Source: Lotus japonicus (lineage: Eukaryota > Streptophyta > Magnoliopsida > Fabales > Fabaceae). Taken from it: 64,000 bases of DNA. A program made the translations under genes and the position numbers. Location of the stretch: assembly GCF_012489685.1 (NCBI RefSeq), contig NC_080044.1:30980369-31044368 (forward strand), given 5' to 3'. Shown one piece after another: positions 1 to 11,012 of this stretch (position 1 is its first letter; every line of letters begins with the position of its first letter). A model generated the notes under the pieces. That model ran no database searches. It saw only the letters and a program-made list of their open reading frames with translations, and was not told where the DNA came from.

Positions 1-659
1 GTACATATAAGAGATGAGATGGTTGATGCAGTATCTTAGTTAATTAGGAAAAATATTTTAAAATTTTGATATTTTATAATCTCAGCACTACATATTTTAT
101 TTTTATATTGTAGATCATGAAAAAAATAAAAGGAGAAATCAGGGGATTCCGGTAAATATGCCGTAAATTAGGCTAGAGAATTTTCCTAATTTGAAGAGAT
201 AATGAAAACGGTTTCAAAATTTATTTTGAAAATAAATTTAGTAATGAGTAATCTAGGTAAATCTTAGATAATTAGAGCAAATCTTTTGAAATATGGAATG
301 ACACGTGTCAACAAAAGAGAAACTTTCTAATGGAATAACACATGAAATTTTTTATAAACAAAAAATAATAAATTACCTAGTTTATCACCTAAAATAGCAC
401 TGCTCTACAATCAAGAGATGAGGAATTTAAAATTTTCATTTACATTAAATATAATGTTACATGGTGGCTGATTTTTTTTTAGTGATTTTTGCTAGTTTTT
501 ACTTTGATTTTACGTAATTTCTAGTCAAAAAAACGTTGATATTTCATGTTTATTTTTAATTCATGAGTGTATGATATATTTATTGAATGAAATTAAAATA
601 TGAATTAAAGGAGTGTGCATCTCAGTATTTCCAGGTCGAATTTTAGAAAATATTTTTTT
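1..659. other. AT-rich intergenic DNA
   Basis: Very AT-rich sequence with poly-A and poly-T runs and no open frame that looks coding. I see no RNA gene or clear element end here. Confidence 0.5.
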
Positions 660-1710
660 AATTAAGATAAAATCAAGAAATAAACAATCTAAATTCTAAT
701 CAAATAAAAAATTTAAAAAAGTACTAATTAAAGATAAATAAAAACTACCAAAATCTAGCAAATCACAATAAAAACTCATAAAATTTCCCTCTATTTATAG
801 TTCATCTCATCCTAGTACTAAGTAACTACTATAATAACATCTAACTAACCTAGTAGTCCCTGATTAATTTCCCCTTCTGTTACATCCTTACATGAGTTTA
901 AAAATTTAAGTAACACATTTCTCTTAGGTGATAAGTGGAAACAATGTAGAAATAATCGCAATCCGCAGCTAATGAGAAACTCTGCCAAATTCACCTAGCA
1001 ACCATCAAATCTCTGTGTGTCCATGGTAGCTCTGTGGACCCTCAGCACCAGATCAGCTCCCTTTTTCCTGGATTAACATTAAATAAAAATAAGACAAATT
1101 AAGAAAAAATCAAGAAATAAACAACCTCAATCCTAATCAAATCTAAAATTTAAAAAGGTACTAATTAAAGATAGATAAAAACTATCAAAATCTAGCAAAT
1201 CACAATAAAAACTTATAAAATCATAAGTTAAATAAAAATCTGAAAATTCAATAAAGACACCATAAAAAATTAATACTCTCAAAATAAAATAAAAGACCCA
1301 AGATAAAATCAAGAAATAAACAACCTAAATCCTAATCAAATCTAAAATTTAAAAAGGAACTAATTAAAGATAGATTAAAACTACCAAAATCTAGCAAATC
1401 ACAATAAAAACTCATCAAATCCTGAATTAAATAAAAATCCGAAAATTAAATAAAAATACGATAAAAATTTATTAATACTCTAAAAATAAATCCAAAATAA
1501 AATAAAAGACCCACACATAAAATAAAGAAATAAACAAACTAAATCCTAATCAAATCTAAAATTTAAAAATGTGCTAATTAAGGATAGATAAAAACTACCA
1601 AACCCTCACAAATCAAAAATAAAAATTTATAAAATCCTGAATTAAATAAAAATATGAAAATTCAATAAAAATTAATTAATACTCTAAAAATAAAATAAAA
1701 ACTCAGAACA
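660..1710. repeat. Degenerate ~200-bp AT-rich tandem repeat array
   Basis: Four related units can be recognised by the shared string AAGAAATAAACAA followed by CTAAATCCTAATCAAATCTA and, further on, CTACCAAAATCTAGCAAATC. The anchor lies near 675, 1112, 1311 and 1524, so the last three units are spaced by about 199 and 213 bp. Between the first and second units there is unrelated sequence (about 790-1080). No coding capacity. It may be an old satellite fragment or repeats inside an unrecognised element. Confidence 0.6.
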
Positions 1711-3474
1711 GAAGAGAAAAACAAACATAAATTTTTCCTTTAGATTCAATACAAAATTGTTGGATGAAAAATTAACTTTATTTTTTTGTTTGAATTAAAA
1801 AAAATTGAACGTTAATTTTTTTTAAATTTAAAATTATTGTTCATAGGGAAATAGTGCATTCAATGTGTTGAAGAAAACTTTGTAAGAATGCAAGAAAAAT
1901 ATCATAAAATCATCCAAAAACACAACAATATGGTTGGTATTTCATCTATGTTCTACCAAATAACAACATCCGTGTTCTACATTAAGTCTAAGCCTACAAT
2001 CTGAATTAGACACTCGTCATATAGTAGGACATATGTTACCTTAGCACCCATAATTACAAACTAAACACTTTGCAGACTGTTTATAGAAGATGCATATAAA
2101 GGACCAAACAATCAATCAAATATAAATGGCCAGAAACTCAAATCAAATTCTCTCTCACATGTGCTAAGGAGATTACTACTTTTAAGGCATGACATGAATC
2201 TAAAAACTAAATACTAAATGTCATGTAAAGTCCAAACCTTTCAATGATAGCATCTCATGCTCCTTCTTCTAGATATTCCCATCAACCTTGACCTATCTTT
2301 GGGCCATCAAAAAAATTTGAAAATAGGAAGAGAAAATGATATCACTTTCCAGAACCATAAATCTAAAAAAAGGGAAAAAGTAATAAATGATGAGAATCCA
2401 TACATCAACTTTTCCATCATAGATCATAGCACCAACCTGGTCAATATCGTGAGTCTTAAAGGTAATCACACCGCTCTTTTTTGTTTGGATTGTTTAGATG
2501 TATGTTATGATTGGTTCTTATTATTTAAGTGAAATATAAGTATGATGTGTTTGGAAGAATATGATCATGTTATGCTAACTTATAATTTTAAGTTGTCAGT
2601 CTGCTAATTAAGGATTAACTTAGTTGATTAAGATGTGTGTGTGGGAAGCGAATGAGTTGGGTCTCCTCATGTACTCTCTTTAGGACCAGTCGTGAGCCCT
2701 CTCTCTCACTCACTTGCTCATTTTAAAATTTCCTCCATGAAATTTAGAAAGAAAAAAGAAGAGAAAGTGAGAGAAAAATGTTAAAGTTCTTCATCTTCTT
2801 CAACTTCTCCTTCAAGCTGCCCCATAATCACCCCCAAACACCACTATCACTTCATCTTTTGCTCTCTTCTCCTTCACAAAAGAGGTAAAAAAAATCCCTA
2901 TAGATTTCTTGTGATAGTAATTATTTTGAAAAACGTTGATTCTTTAAGTGTTACTTTCTTAAAAACCTATTTAGTCTTCACTGGATTTGAAGCCATGGTC
3001 AAGGGCCTCATGGTCATGTATTTTGTTGGCAAAAAGTTTGTCTTTTGATGTTGGATAAATTTTTATGTTGATTTTCTTCCATAGTTCCTTCATTAATGTT
3101 GATGCCATGGTAAGGTTCTTTTGAATCATTGAATTTATTTTAAAAAAAGAGAGTTGTACCCTCACATGGGAGAGGTTGTTCCCATGGCTTTTAACCCTAT
3201 TATTGGAAGCTCACTTCAGTTTTCAAAAAAAAAAAAGGAGAGTTGTGATATTTAGAAAAAATTTGAGTTGGAGTTTTGCGTAAATCTCTTCATGAATGTT
3301 ATTGGAGAGTACATTGATGGTTTTTATTTGGAAAAGCTCTCACGCTTCATAAAATTTTGTGTGTAGAGTTATTCAAAGTGCTTTTGTCAATGGATTTATG
3401 GAAAGTGAAATCAGCTTTTAAAAATGATGTGATATGATTTTTAGAAAAATTCTTGAGCTTGAATTTTATACTAG
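1711..3474. other. Intergenic stretch, no supported gene
   Basis: AT-rich. A 91-codon open frame at 2257-2532 has no recognisable family and no coding-like composition, so it is not called. From about 2640 to 2890 a CT-rich stretch (CTCTCTCTCACTCACTTGC and a following poly-purine tract) looks like a promoter or 5' leader, but no convincing frame follows it. Confidence 0.35.
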
Positions 3475-3785
3475 GAGCATCTACATCTATCATACTCACT
3501 AAAATATCTATACTTCATTTTTTATAATTCTCCATAATGTCACATCATCTACACCAATTTACTAACTTTTTACTCCACCCCAACAACTCAGAAAAGTTTT
3601 AATAGTGGATCCCACCATCAACATCACATTGATATATTTTATTATTTATCTCAATTTTAATTAATTATATTTGCAACTTAAATTTTAAATAATAAAAAAT
3701 GAAATAATTGATAAAAATGAAATATTGAAAATCGAATTCATAATAGTTAAACTCTTGTTATCATGCAATATTAATTTTTTTACCG

Positions 3786-3823
<38 letters not shown>

Positions 3824-3983
3824 ATTATATTAATTATAAGTGCTTGTAATAAATACAAGCTCACTTTTCAAGTCTAGTGTAGAGTATCTATTCTCACATA
3901 CTCATCTTTGCCATGTTAGAATTAAATATGTAATGACAATAGATACTCATATGAGTATGTATTTAACATTAGATACTACCCTC
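3475..3983. mobile_element. MITE (GAGCATC-ended, TAA-target type), inverted relative to the 30.6-kb copy
   Basis: The left end reads GAGCATCTACATCTATCATA. The right part is the reverse complement of the element at 30587-30940, including CATATGAGTATGTATTTAAC near 3950. The right end has lost about ten bases of its terminal repeat and now ends ...TACC-CTC before TAA. The left flank is TAG rather than TAA. The copy is longer than its relative mainly because of a TA microsatellite near 3790 and extra A/T sequence. It has no coding capacity. Confidence 0.7.
3789..3819. repeat. (TA)n microsatellite
   Basis: About 15 uninterrupted TA units inside the MITE. Confidence 0.95.
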
Positions 3984-4272
3984 TAAGTTACTTTAATAAA
4001 GTTATTGTTGGGTTGATGAGCATGCTAAATCTCTAATTAGTTTCTTTAAAGTTTAAGTCTTGCAAAAAAATTATAAGACTAGGGTTAGTCATAACTTTTG
4101 AAGTGTTTTTCACCGTAGATTTACTTATTTGAAACTTAAGTAATAATTAGTTTTTGAAAGAAAAAAAAAAATTTACCTTGATAATTGAAACATTGTGGCT
4201 GAGGAAAAAGAGAATGATTCCATGTTAAAACTTGCCTTAAAATGATGTTGTGTATTTTTAAATAGTGATGTT

Positions 4273-4930
4273 TGTAAGACCCATATTTTTAAAATTAAAT
4301 TATTAATTGAATTCCGACTTACGCGTAGAATCTGTGCTGGCGTGAGGGGAACTTTGACAAGTGAATGATAAAACTGACAAGTGAAAAAATATAGAATATT
4401 TTATATATGTATAATTATGGGACCATAGTCATTTTGAACACTAGTCCAAGTCGTATTCACACCCGACTAAGGTTTGAAGTATTCGAAAAGTGTTTTTCCC
4501 ACTACTAGCATACTGTTTAAGCCTGATTCTGAATCAACATAAAAATAAGACCCTTAGGGTATTTTTGTGTGAATGTGTGTTTGATCCTGGAACTTTTGTC
4601 TGTAATGTCGATATGGTTTGTTTTTCAGAAACTCGATAAAGTTTCACTTAACCTTCGCAGGGACTTAAGTGAACCACAGGGCTAAAGGATCTCGTGTTCG
4701 GAGCTCCTTACGGAGTTTCCGTCTGCGTAATCTTAATCTTTTCGCCTCTAGGGATCTTTTCCGCGAAGGAAGTTTTCTCATCTAGAGAGATTTCCTCAAT
4801 CAGTTTTGCGTCAGATTTTTGAGTAGACTGTTTGTAATCATGGCTTTGTCACCCATGGGTGACTTTATCCTTGCCCAAGGGTCCTTGAAATGGAATTTGA
4901 GGATTCTTAAGGGAACTGAGGTATAATTGG
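4273..4930 (+). mobile_element. Family A LTR-like element, left fragment (copy 1, TGTAAGACC end)
   Basis: Begins TGTAAGACC, which matches the reverse complement of the end of the intact copy at 62248. The following CGACTTACGCGTAGAATCTG parallels the CGACTCACGCGTAGAATC of that copy. The section with CCCGACTAAGGTTTGAAGT (4460s) and GGGACTTAAGTGA (4660s) also matches, inverted, 24650-24910 in the third copy. Homology fades near 4.9 kb, where LINE-like sequence takes over; the other half of a family A copy resumes near 6503. The right boundary is approximate. Confidence 0.65.
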
Positions 4931-5269
4931 AATATTGTTGAGGTCTTTCATGCAATTATCTAATTCTTAGAGGTTCTAAATTAATTAGGAGATAGTTTAA
5001 TTAGTCCAAATTTATAATTTCTCCTAAAATAATTAGCACATAGCTTTCTTGATTAATTTCTATAATCTTTTAACCCAGTAAACTCTTAATTACTTCCTCC
5101 TAACTTCAATACATACCATTTCAAAAAAAAAACCTTCAATACATACACACACATCAAACAACAATAACAATATAATCTGGTTCACCTTATTACCACAATA
5201 TTTTTTCACTCTTTTCTGTTTTATAACTTTTATGAATTTCTACTGATATTTGCTGCCTTATGAAACAGT

Positions 5270-6040
5270 TTTTTTGGCTCTGCTAGGGTTTCCTTAGCTT
5301 CCAAAAAGGGTGTTGCTATTTCCGGTGGTGGAGTTTCTGTTGCTGAAGAGGATGACGAAGAAGATGGGGAGCAGGATGGCGGCTCTGCAAGGGCGGCTGG
5401 GGTGGATATGCTCTCTTCACGTCCGTGCTACCCCTTATTCATTGATGGGATTGCAGATTCAGTGGGCTATTCTCAGGTGAAGGATTTGTTCATGCAACAT
5501 GGGAGGCTGACGAATGTGTTCCTTCAACGCACGAGGAGAAGCGGGAGAAAATTTCGCTTCGGCTTTGTTCGATACGCAAATATGGTGGACACTGTTAAAG
5601 CTATGGAACTTTTGGATGGAGTTCGATTGGGAGGCGCTTATTTATCAGTAAAACCTGAGATTTCCGCTGGTAAGATGAAGGGTAGGTCTCGTCGTTTAAG
5701 CTCTATTCTAGAGATCCCTCTTCCGCAGGCGAAGGGCTCTCATGCTCAGGGGCGGAAGTTCTCTCCGAGAGGTCCGTATCAGCAGCGTCGCTCTTGGAGG
5801 GAAGTGGTGTTGGGCGTCTCTGAAGAGAGCCATGAAGAGGATCTGTCGTTGGATTACGAGGCTATGCTCGTTGGGGTCGGTGGCTGTTGTCCGTGCCCGC
5901 AACGGATTTCAGATGATTACCTCTTCCCTGAGTTGGCCCTCGCAGGTAGGTGTGAGAATGACAGGGTGACGTGTGCAAGCGATGTCGTTCTGTTTCCGGA
6001 GGTGGTTTCCTGGGCCGGCGGTGGTGCAGAGGTGTCTTAG
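5270..6040 (+). pseudogene. LINE-type ORF1 fragment with an RRM domain
   Basis: An open frame runs in from about 5270 with an acidic stretch (Glu/Asp-rich, near 5340-5375). An RRM-like fold follows at about 5420-5660. RNP2 is seen as LFIDGI and RNP1 as FRFGFVRYAN, with the spacing expected of the family. A basic tail follows and the frame stops at TAG 6038-6040. RRM-bearing proteins of this kind, with 'GRKFRFGFVRY', are common as the first ORF of plant non-LTR retrotransposons, and a poly(A)-tailed LINE 3' end lies at 9502-9842. The same frame becomes open and coding-like again at about 6185-6500 after several stops, so the copy is broken. It could instead be an RRM gene fragment. Confidence 0.55.
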
Positions 6041-7906
6041 GAGGCTGAAGACGCTGGCTTGGGGGAGCTGTAGGGACACGATTGGAGCTAGTGGAAGCGG
6101 CGCATCTCAAAGGGAGGGAAGGGATTTTTTTTTTCTCCACGTCTGCTTATTCATGACCTTTTATTAGATTTTAATGTTTTGATATCTTCAAGGCTTGAAG
6201 TAAGAGACAGCTGGATTTCTTTTGAATTGGGGGATTTGAATTTCAAATTATCTTTAATTGCACCCCTTGGATCAAGGAGGAATTTGTGGCCCTGGTTTAA
6301 TGATTACATGTTAAGCCAATCTGTTGTTTTTTCCACAACTGTTTTGGGTGGCACTTCAGCTAATCATGCGGCGGGCGAGCCTTTGGCTCCTAGGGTGGTT
6401 GATGGAGATCCAATATCATTCGCTTATGATGTAGGTATTCTGAGTTGTGATGGGCTTACCCCTTTTCGTCCATCGCAACCGAGCTTTGAGGTTGGCTCTA
6501 TGCTTTTCTGTGCTCTAAGTTTTGAGCTTTTTGCAAAAATATCCAAATAACTTCATCTTTCTATCTAAACTTATTCCCTGCGTGCCCCTGAGCATGTTTA
6601 GCGGATTACATTTTTGCTGATTCTCGCCGAATTGCCGCCGAGTTTCAATTCTGCTCATAATACCCATTTTTGGCTAAAGTTCCAACCTTTGGGCTTAAAA
6701 CCCTCGACTGAGCTTAGCGTCAGTAAGATTAGTCGTCATAATCGTCGTTAGTATCAACCCCATCTAATTTGTTTATCGAAACTCTGATTTTGAAATTCTG
6801 AGCTGAAAATAATGACCAAAATACCCCTGCGACAGTTTTCGATCCGATAATTTTTCCGAGTTTAGATTCACCTTAGTTACGGCTAATAATAACCTAGGAA
6901 CCAAGTTTGATCGAAGAAAAATCGACACACACAATTACCATGTGTGGCCGTGAGCACCCTAGGAGGAGGGAGAAAATTTCTTTTTCGAAAACTTGTCCTT
7001 TCGCGCTAGATTATCGTACCTCGGAGTATATGCTACTTCGTGTAACCTTAGTGAGTATTGATTGCTGAGTTTCTGATAGATTTTGATGGAATTCTGTGGT
7101 TTTACTCTAAAGGTTCTTTTGAGGAATTTTCCGAAGAACAAGGAGCTGATTGTGAAGGAGTGTTAGAAGAGAACCCTGAAGAATCTATAGGTGAGGGCTT
7201 CTCACTGAACTATTAGCTAATGCTTTAGGTGTCGACATATTCGACTTGATTTACTGTTTATGCACTTATTTGTGTTTGACTGGGAAAACGCTTTCTGAGG
7301 CTTCGGCTGACAATGATGATTATTCATCTACTAACTGTTTTGAGTTTGAATTACATGCTATGTGCTAAATGGTTAATCTAGGATGTGTGATATCTGCTTT
7401 ATATGCTAAGTGCTACGTGGTTATTCTAGGATGTGTTGATATATGTGACATGTTTGTTGACTGTGCTGATTTAACTATGCCATTACACATATATCTGTGG
7501 TACTGAAGAGAGTGAGGATAACGGGCAAGTCATGCCGATTTTATTTTGAGATTTTGAGAAAGTTTGACGGGACGAACGGAGTTCGGGCCTTGTTATTGAT
7601 TTAGTGGATCGAGACATTCTCTGGGAATTACTTGGGATTATGGGATCTTTGAAGACTCATAGGAAATACGATAAGACTAAAAGGAAACTATTTTTACAAG
7701 GAAAATTCATAAGATATTAAACAACCTCTAAACCTTTAAATAATGATAACAATCTCGGATGCAAGCTTAGGATTGAATATTAGTTTTGGAGAAGGAGAAT
7801 TGTCGTCGAATCCAAGTTATGGGAGAATTGTAGGTTTCTGAGTATTGTTGATACTCCTTCGCTCTTTGAGCAGTTTGTTTAGCCATCCAAGGGATGCGCC
7901 GAGAAG

Positions 7907-8150
7907 CTTCACTGAGGCGTGAGACCTTGTGAAAGCGTGAATCTTCACTGAGGCGTGAGACCTCGTGAAAAGCATGGATCTTCACTGAGGCGTGAGACCT
8001 CGTGAACAGCATGAAACTTCATTGAAGCGTGAGACTTCGTGCAAGTGTGTAAATTCACTGAGGCGTGAGACCTTGTGAAAGCATAAAACTTCACTGAAGC
8101 GTGAGACTTCGTGATTGTATAAGACTCCACTGAAGCGTGAGACTTCGTGA
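7907..8150 (+). repeat. Seven-unit 36-37-bp array of covarying hairpins
   Basis: The unit core is CAC-T-GAGG, loop CGTGAGA, CCTC-GTG. Cores begin at 7910, 7946, 7983, 8020, 8056, 8092 and 8128, so the period is 36-37 bp. In units 4, 6 and 7 the stem is GAAG/CTTC instead of GAGG/CCTC: both arms changed together. Units 1 and 5 read GAGG/CCTT, a G-U pair in RNA. The 11-14 bases between cores vary. A short open frame passes through it on each strand only because the repeat lacks stops. Confidence 0.9.
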
Positions 8151-8854
8151 GAGCGTTGATGACTCGAAGAGTTATCGTGAGTGTTTGCACTCATTTTATG
8201 ATTAATTGTATTTTGTCGCAGAATCGACTTTTACCTTAGGGTATTCTTTTTAGAGACAAATAAGTTAGTTAGAACACGTGGCGACGTGTCGAGTGAGGTC
8301 GGAGACGTTGTTTGGCTAATCACTTTGCATTCATGCACTCATTTTGAGGTATTAACACGGGACGAACTCCGGACCTCGGTGGATTCCAAAATGGTCATAA
8401 GACCCGGATTTCCATATAAGAACACTGCGGTGATTCTTAGTAGCAGACGGAAATGGCAGACCTTCGGGTTCACTGCTGATCTGACTACACTTTGTGCGGT
8501 GTAAGAGACACGCGAGCGGAAATGGTCCCACCGTTGCTGGTGCTAGGATTGACTCGTTGATGCCCATCCGTTCCGGAATGCATTTGTTAACCAGCATTGC
8601 ATTTCATGCAACATGCATACTGACTTAGTTGCTGAGTGTGATTGATAATTGTTAATCTTATCTGATGCATGTTAATTGTTATTACTGTCTTTTATATTCA
8701 TTGTGAAATATACAACCCTAGGATGCTAACTCTAACTTATAAGCCTAAGTGGCTACTCCTTATCTTTACCTATTGGATTTATTATTTACATAATTCTTTG
8801 GAGTTGACCCTCGCGTCTTCTGTGTGTGCTTTGGCGGACTACGCCCTTTGTCAG

Positions 8855-9016
8855 ATGTCCATGGCGGACTGATTCACGATGGTTCACCCTTCGGGGGGAA
8901 CTAGGTTTGAGATGCCGGGACAGGAGCGCATCGCAGTAGCGAGAGGAGGACGGATGGTGTACATAGACTTGGTCGTTCTGGATTCAGATTCGGACGACGA
9001 TCACGCTAGCATATAG
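8855..9016 (+). pseudogene. Decayed family A ORF (MSMAD...acidic tail)
   Basis: Starts Met-Ser-Met-Ala-Asp and then has a TGA (8870-8872) where the intact copy has Trp. It continues in frame with Phe-x-Met-Val-x-Pro-Ser-Gly-Gly-x-Arg-Phe-Glu, matching FSMVSPSGGIRYE of the intact copy, and ends with a Ser/Asp-rich tail (VVLDSDSDDD) before TAG 9014-9016. Compared with the copy at 58658-59323 about 165 codons of the middle are missing. The function is unknown. The call rests on similarity between two copies in this window. Confidence 0.6.
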
Positions 9017-9501
9017 TTTTGAGTGCTGGTGTGAGCTCCTCGAGATAGGATTAGTGTAGGAGTAGAGTCTTAGCTCTGACCGTCACGTTTTCTTACTGGG
9101 ACAGGGTAGTTTCTTGCCGATAGCTTTTTGTGTGGTTTCTCTACGGAAATCACAGAGAGTTGGTTGGACTAGGGGGTCTTGTTTTAGGCCGTTTGAGCTG
9201 ACTTATTCTCATTTTTGAGGGTTGGTGTTGCGGACACTTAACCTCTTCTTTTGGATTGTACATATTGCCTACGGGCGCTACTTTCTACTACTTCCCGTCA
9301 CTGGAGGTTTACTCGTGACGTGGTTTGCTACTTACAACGGGGGCTGTAATTATTATGGTATATTAGTTCTGCTATCTTTCGTTGTAGAGTTTTATTTCTT
9401 TCGGTTTATGATTCTATTATCGAAAAAAAAATATTCACGTTTTTCCGCTTAAACTTTCTTCTTGGTTACTAAAGTGACGCCACCGAAATCGGGGTGTTAC
9501 A

Positions 9502-9842
9502 GTTGCTGGGTGGGTGTTTTTTCTTTCTGATTCCTGTGTCTCTTGGCGGTTTTCTTTCTCCATTTTTGTGGGTTGTTACTGCTATTTTATTTTGTAGCGG
9601 GTGGTCTCTTAGCTTTTTTGGAGAATATTTGGTGTTTGACTTTTGTTTGAGCACTCTTTTTCCTCCACTAGGGTTTTTCCCACTGGGTTTTTCCTATGGA
9701 GGTTTTAATGAGACTTTCTCATAAGTTGCATTTGGCACCAAATTATTGTAGGCTTGGTAGGATCTTTTCCATTCTACATGAGATGAATGTTCTCATGAGT
9801 TTTTTCTTATTCATCAATAAAATATTTTTGCTCTAAAAAAAA
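9502..9842 (+). mobile_element. LINE 3' end with poly(A)
   Basis: T/G-rich 3' untranslated-type sequence (GGGTGGGTG, TCTTGGCGG, TTTGCATTTGGCACC). It ends with ATCAATAAAATATTTTTGCTC followed by an A-run at about 9835. The polyadenylation-like AATAAA and terminal A-run are what a non-LTR retrotransposon leaves. It probably belongs with the ORF1 fragment at 5270-6500, with the family A sequence lying between the two. Confidence 0.6.
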
Positions 9843-9929
9843 TAATAAAATTACAATAATTATTATTATTATTATTATAATGATAAAATTACTAATATAA
9901 ATCCTAAAATTTTAGTAGGAGAAAAATGG
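9843..9929. repeat. (ATT)n-rich spacer
   Basis: Imperfect ATT/ATA repeats (TTATTATTATTATTATTATA near 9860-9880) beyond the LINE tail. Confidence 0.7.
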
Positions 9930-10675
9930 GATGCTACACAAAGTGCTCTATAACACTCCAGCGACTATCAACAATCCTTAGAAGCACTTGAAGTATAAAA
10001 GGAGGACTTGAAAATTTTCAGAAGCAAGAAGTTGAGTTTAATGACAATCAACTTTCATCTGAATCAGAAATCTTCATCAAGCAAGCAAGAAAGAAAAGTC
10101 CCAACATCGTGTGAGAGAAATACCTAAGAGTCAAATATTTATACCCAACTCTCTCTAGATCTAGAACTCAAAGCACATCACATAATCAAATCTTATCCAA
10201 TACTTTGTAATTCATGTGCTTAACATTTTCTATTATCCCTCTTGTGAGAAGAGAACCTTGTAGAGTCAAACGATCTTGAAAAAGATCTTAGGAGAAGTCA
10301 TGAACAATACTTTGTAAAAGAGGAGTCCTTAGAATACTTGGTTGAGAGAAGTCATGCATAATACTTGGTTAGAAGAAGTCCTGTAGAATACTTGGTTGGG
10401 AGGAGTCATGTCTAATACTTGGTGTAGGAGAAGTCATTGATACTTGTTTAGTGAAATTTTGGTTAAGCCAAGGACCGGACGTAGCCCCATCGTTTGTGGG
10501 TGAATAAGAGATATTGCTTGTGTTTTTATCGTTCACCATCTTACTCATTTATCCGCTGGAAAAAACGATTGCGAAAAGGTTTTGAAAACTTATAATCGTT
10601 TGAAAAATCAAGTTTTGCAAGAACACAATTCAACCCTCCTTTCTTGTGTTATATTAGTCTCTCGAAACTAACATC
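9930..10675 (+). mobile_element. Ty1/copia LTR fragment (SIRE-like style)
   Basis: Non-coding sequence directly upstream of a copia-type gag start. It carries a 28-bp tandem array at 10296-10453, and its end (TCCTTTCTTGTGTTATATTA) is followed within 30 bases by the gag region. A possible LTR end is ...CTCTCGAAACTAACA near 10670. The left boundary was not found, so the extent is approximate. Confidence 0.45.
10296..10453 (+). repeat. ~28-bp tandem repeats, about six units
   Basis: Units of the form AGTCATG-n-AATACTTGGTTGAGAGA repeat with point changes (AGTCATGAAC, AGTCCTTAGA, AGTCATGCAT, AGTCCTGTAG, AGTCATGTCT, AGTCATTGAT). They lie in the copia LTR, where such arrays can be promoter elements; that role is inference. 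Confidence 0.8.
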
Positions 10676-10679
10676 TTAA

Positions 10680-11012
10680 TAGGTGAAGAGAAAAGATCCA
10701 CGGCGACCAAAGATCTATGTCCTCCTACAGGGGCAGACACAAACAAACCACCTTACTTCAATTGCATAAACTATCCCTACTAGAAAAGGCACATGGAGCT
10801 GTTCATCAGGTCTAACAACTACAAAATATGGGAAATCATCAACAAAGGAAACATCGTTCCCAAAGGAACACTGGACATTCGCTTAGAAGAAGGAAGACCA
10901 GTTCAACTTCAAGATGAAGTTATTTCTACAATGTGCTTTAAGTAAATCTCAACTAGACAAGGTTGATGGTCTCGCTACTGCTAAAGAGATATGGGATGCC
11001 TTAGGTGTCGCG
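10680..11012 (+). pseudogene. Ty1/copia gag, N-terminal fragment
   Basis: The three frames together give copia Gag (UBN2-type) landmarks: PPYFNCINYPY, then a stop where Trp is usual, then MELFIRSNNYKIWEI, and after a gap LSKSQLDKVDGLATAKEIWD near 10945-11000. At least one internal stop and frameshifts separate these pieces. The frame is cut at 11013 by the LTR-like insertion and the next Gag segment appears at 13043. Confidence 0.7.

Larger units (their letters stand above)
6503..9501 (+). mobile_element. Family A LTR-like element, right part (copy 1, GGTGTTACA end)
   Basis: From TTTCTGTGCTC near 6505 the sequence aligns, inverted, with the intact copy at 58184-62248: GTTTTGAGCTTTTTG, then GACCAAAATACCCC (compare GACCAAAACGCCCC), then TTTCGAAAACTTGTC near 6985. 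It ends GGGGTGTTACA at 9501, the complement of TGTAACACC that starts the intact copy. It holds a hairpin repeat array (7907-8150) and a decayed ORF (8855-9016). No matching 5-bp flank was found (ATGTT before 4273, GTTGC after 9501), consistent with a rearranged copy. No reverse transcriptase is present. Confidence 0.7.

Noticed and set aside
2257..2532. Small protein gene
   Set aside because: No homology recognised, no leader or splice context, AT-rich codons as expected by chance.
7907..8150. CRISPR-like array (36-37-bp period, palindromic repeats)
   Set aside because: The 'spacers' are only 11-14 bases and partly conserved, there is no cas gene, and the host is a plant. It is a tandem hairpin repeat within a mobile element.
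7767..8194. Three minus-strand open frames with repeated 'HEVSRLSE' or 'KSHASVK' peptides
   Set aside because: They are translations of the hairpin array, open only because the repeat unit has no stop.
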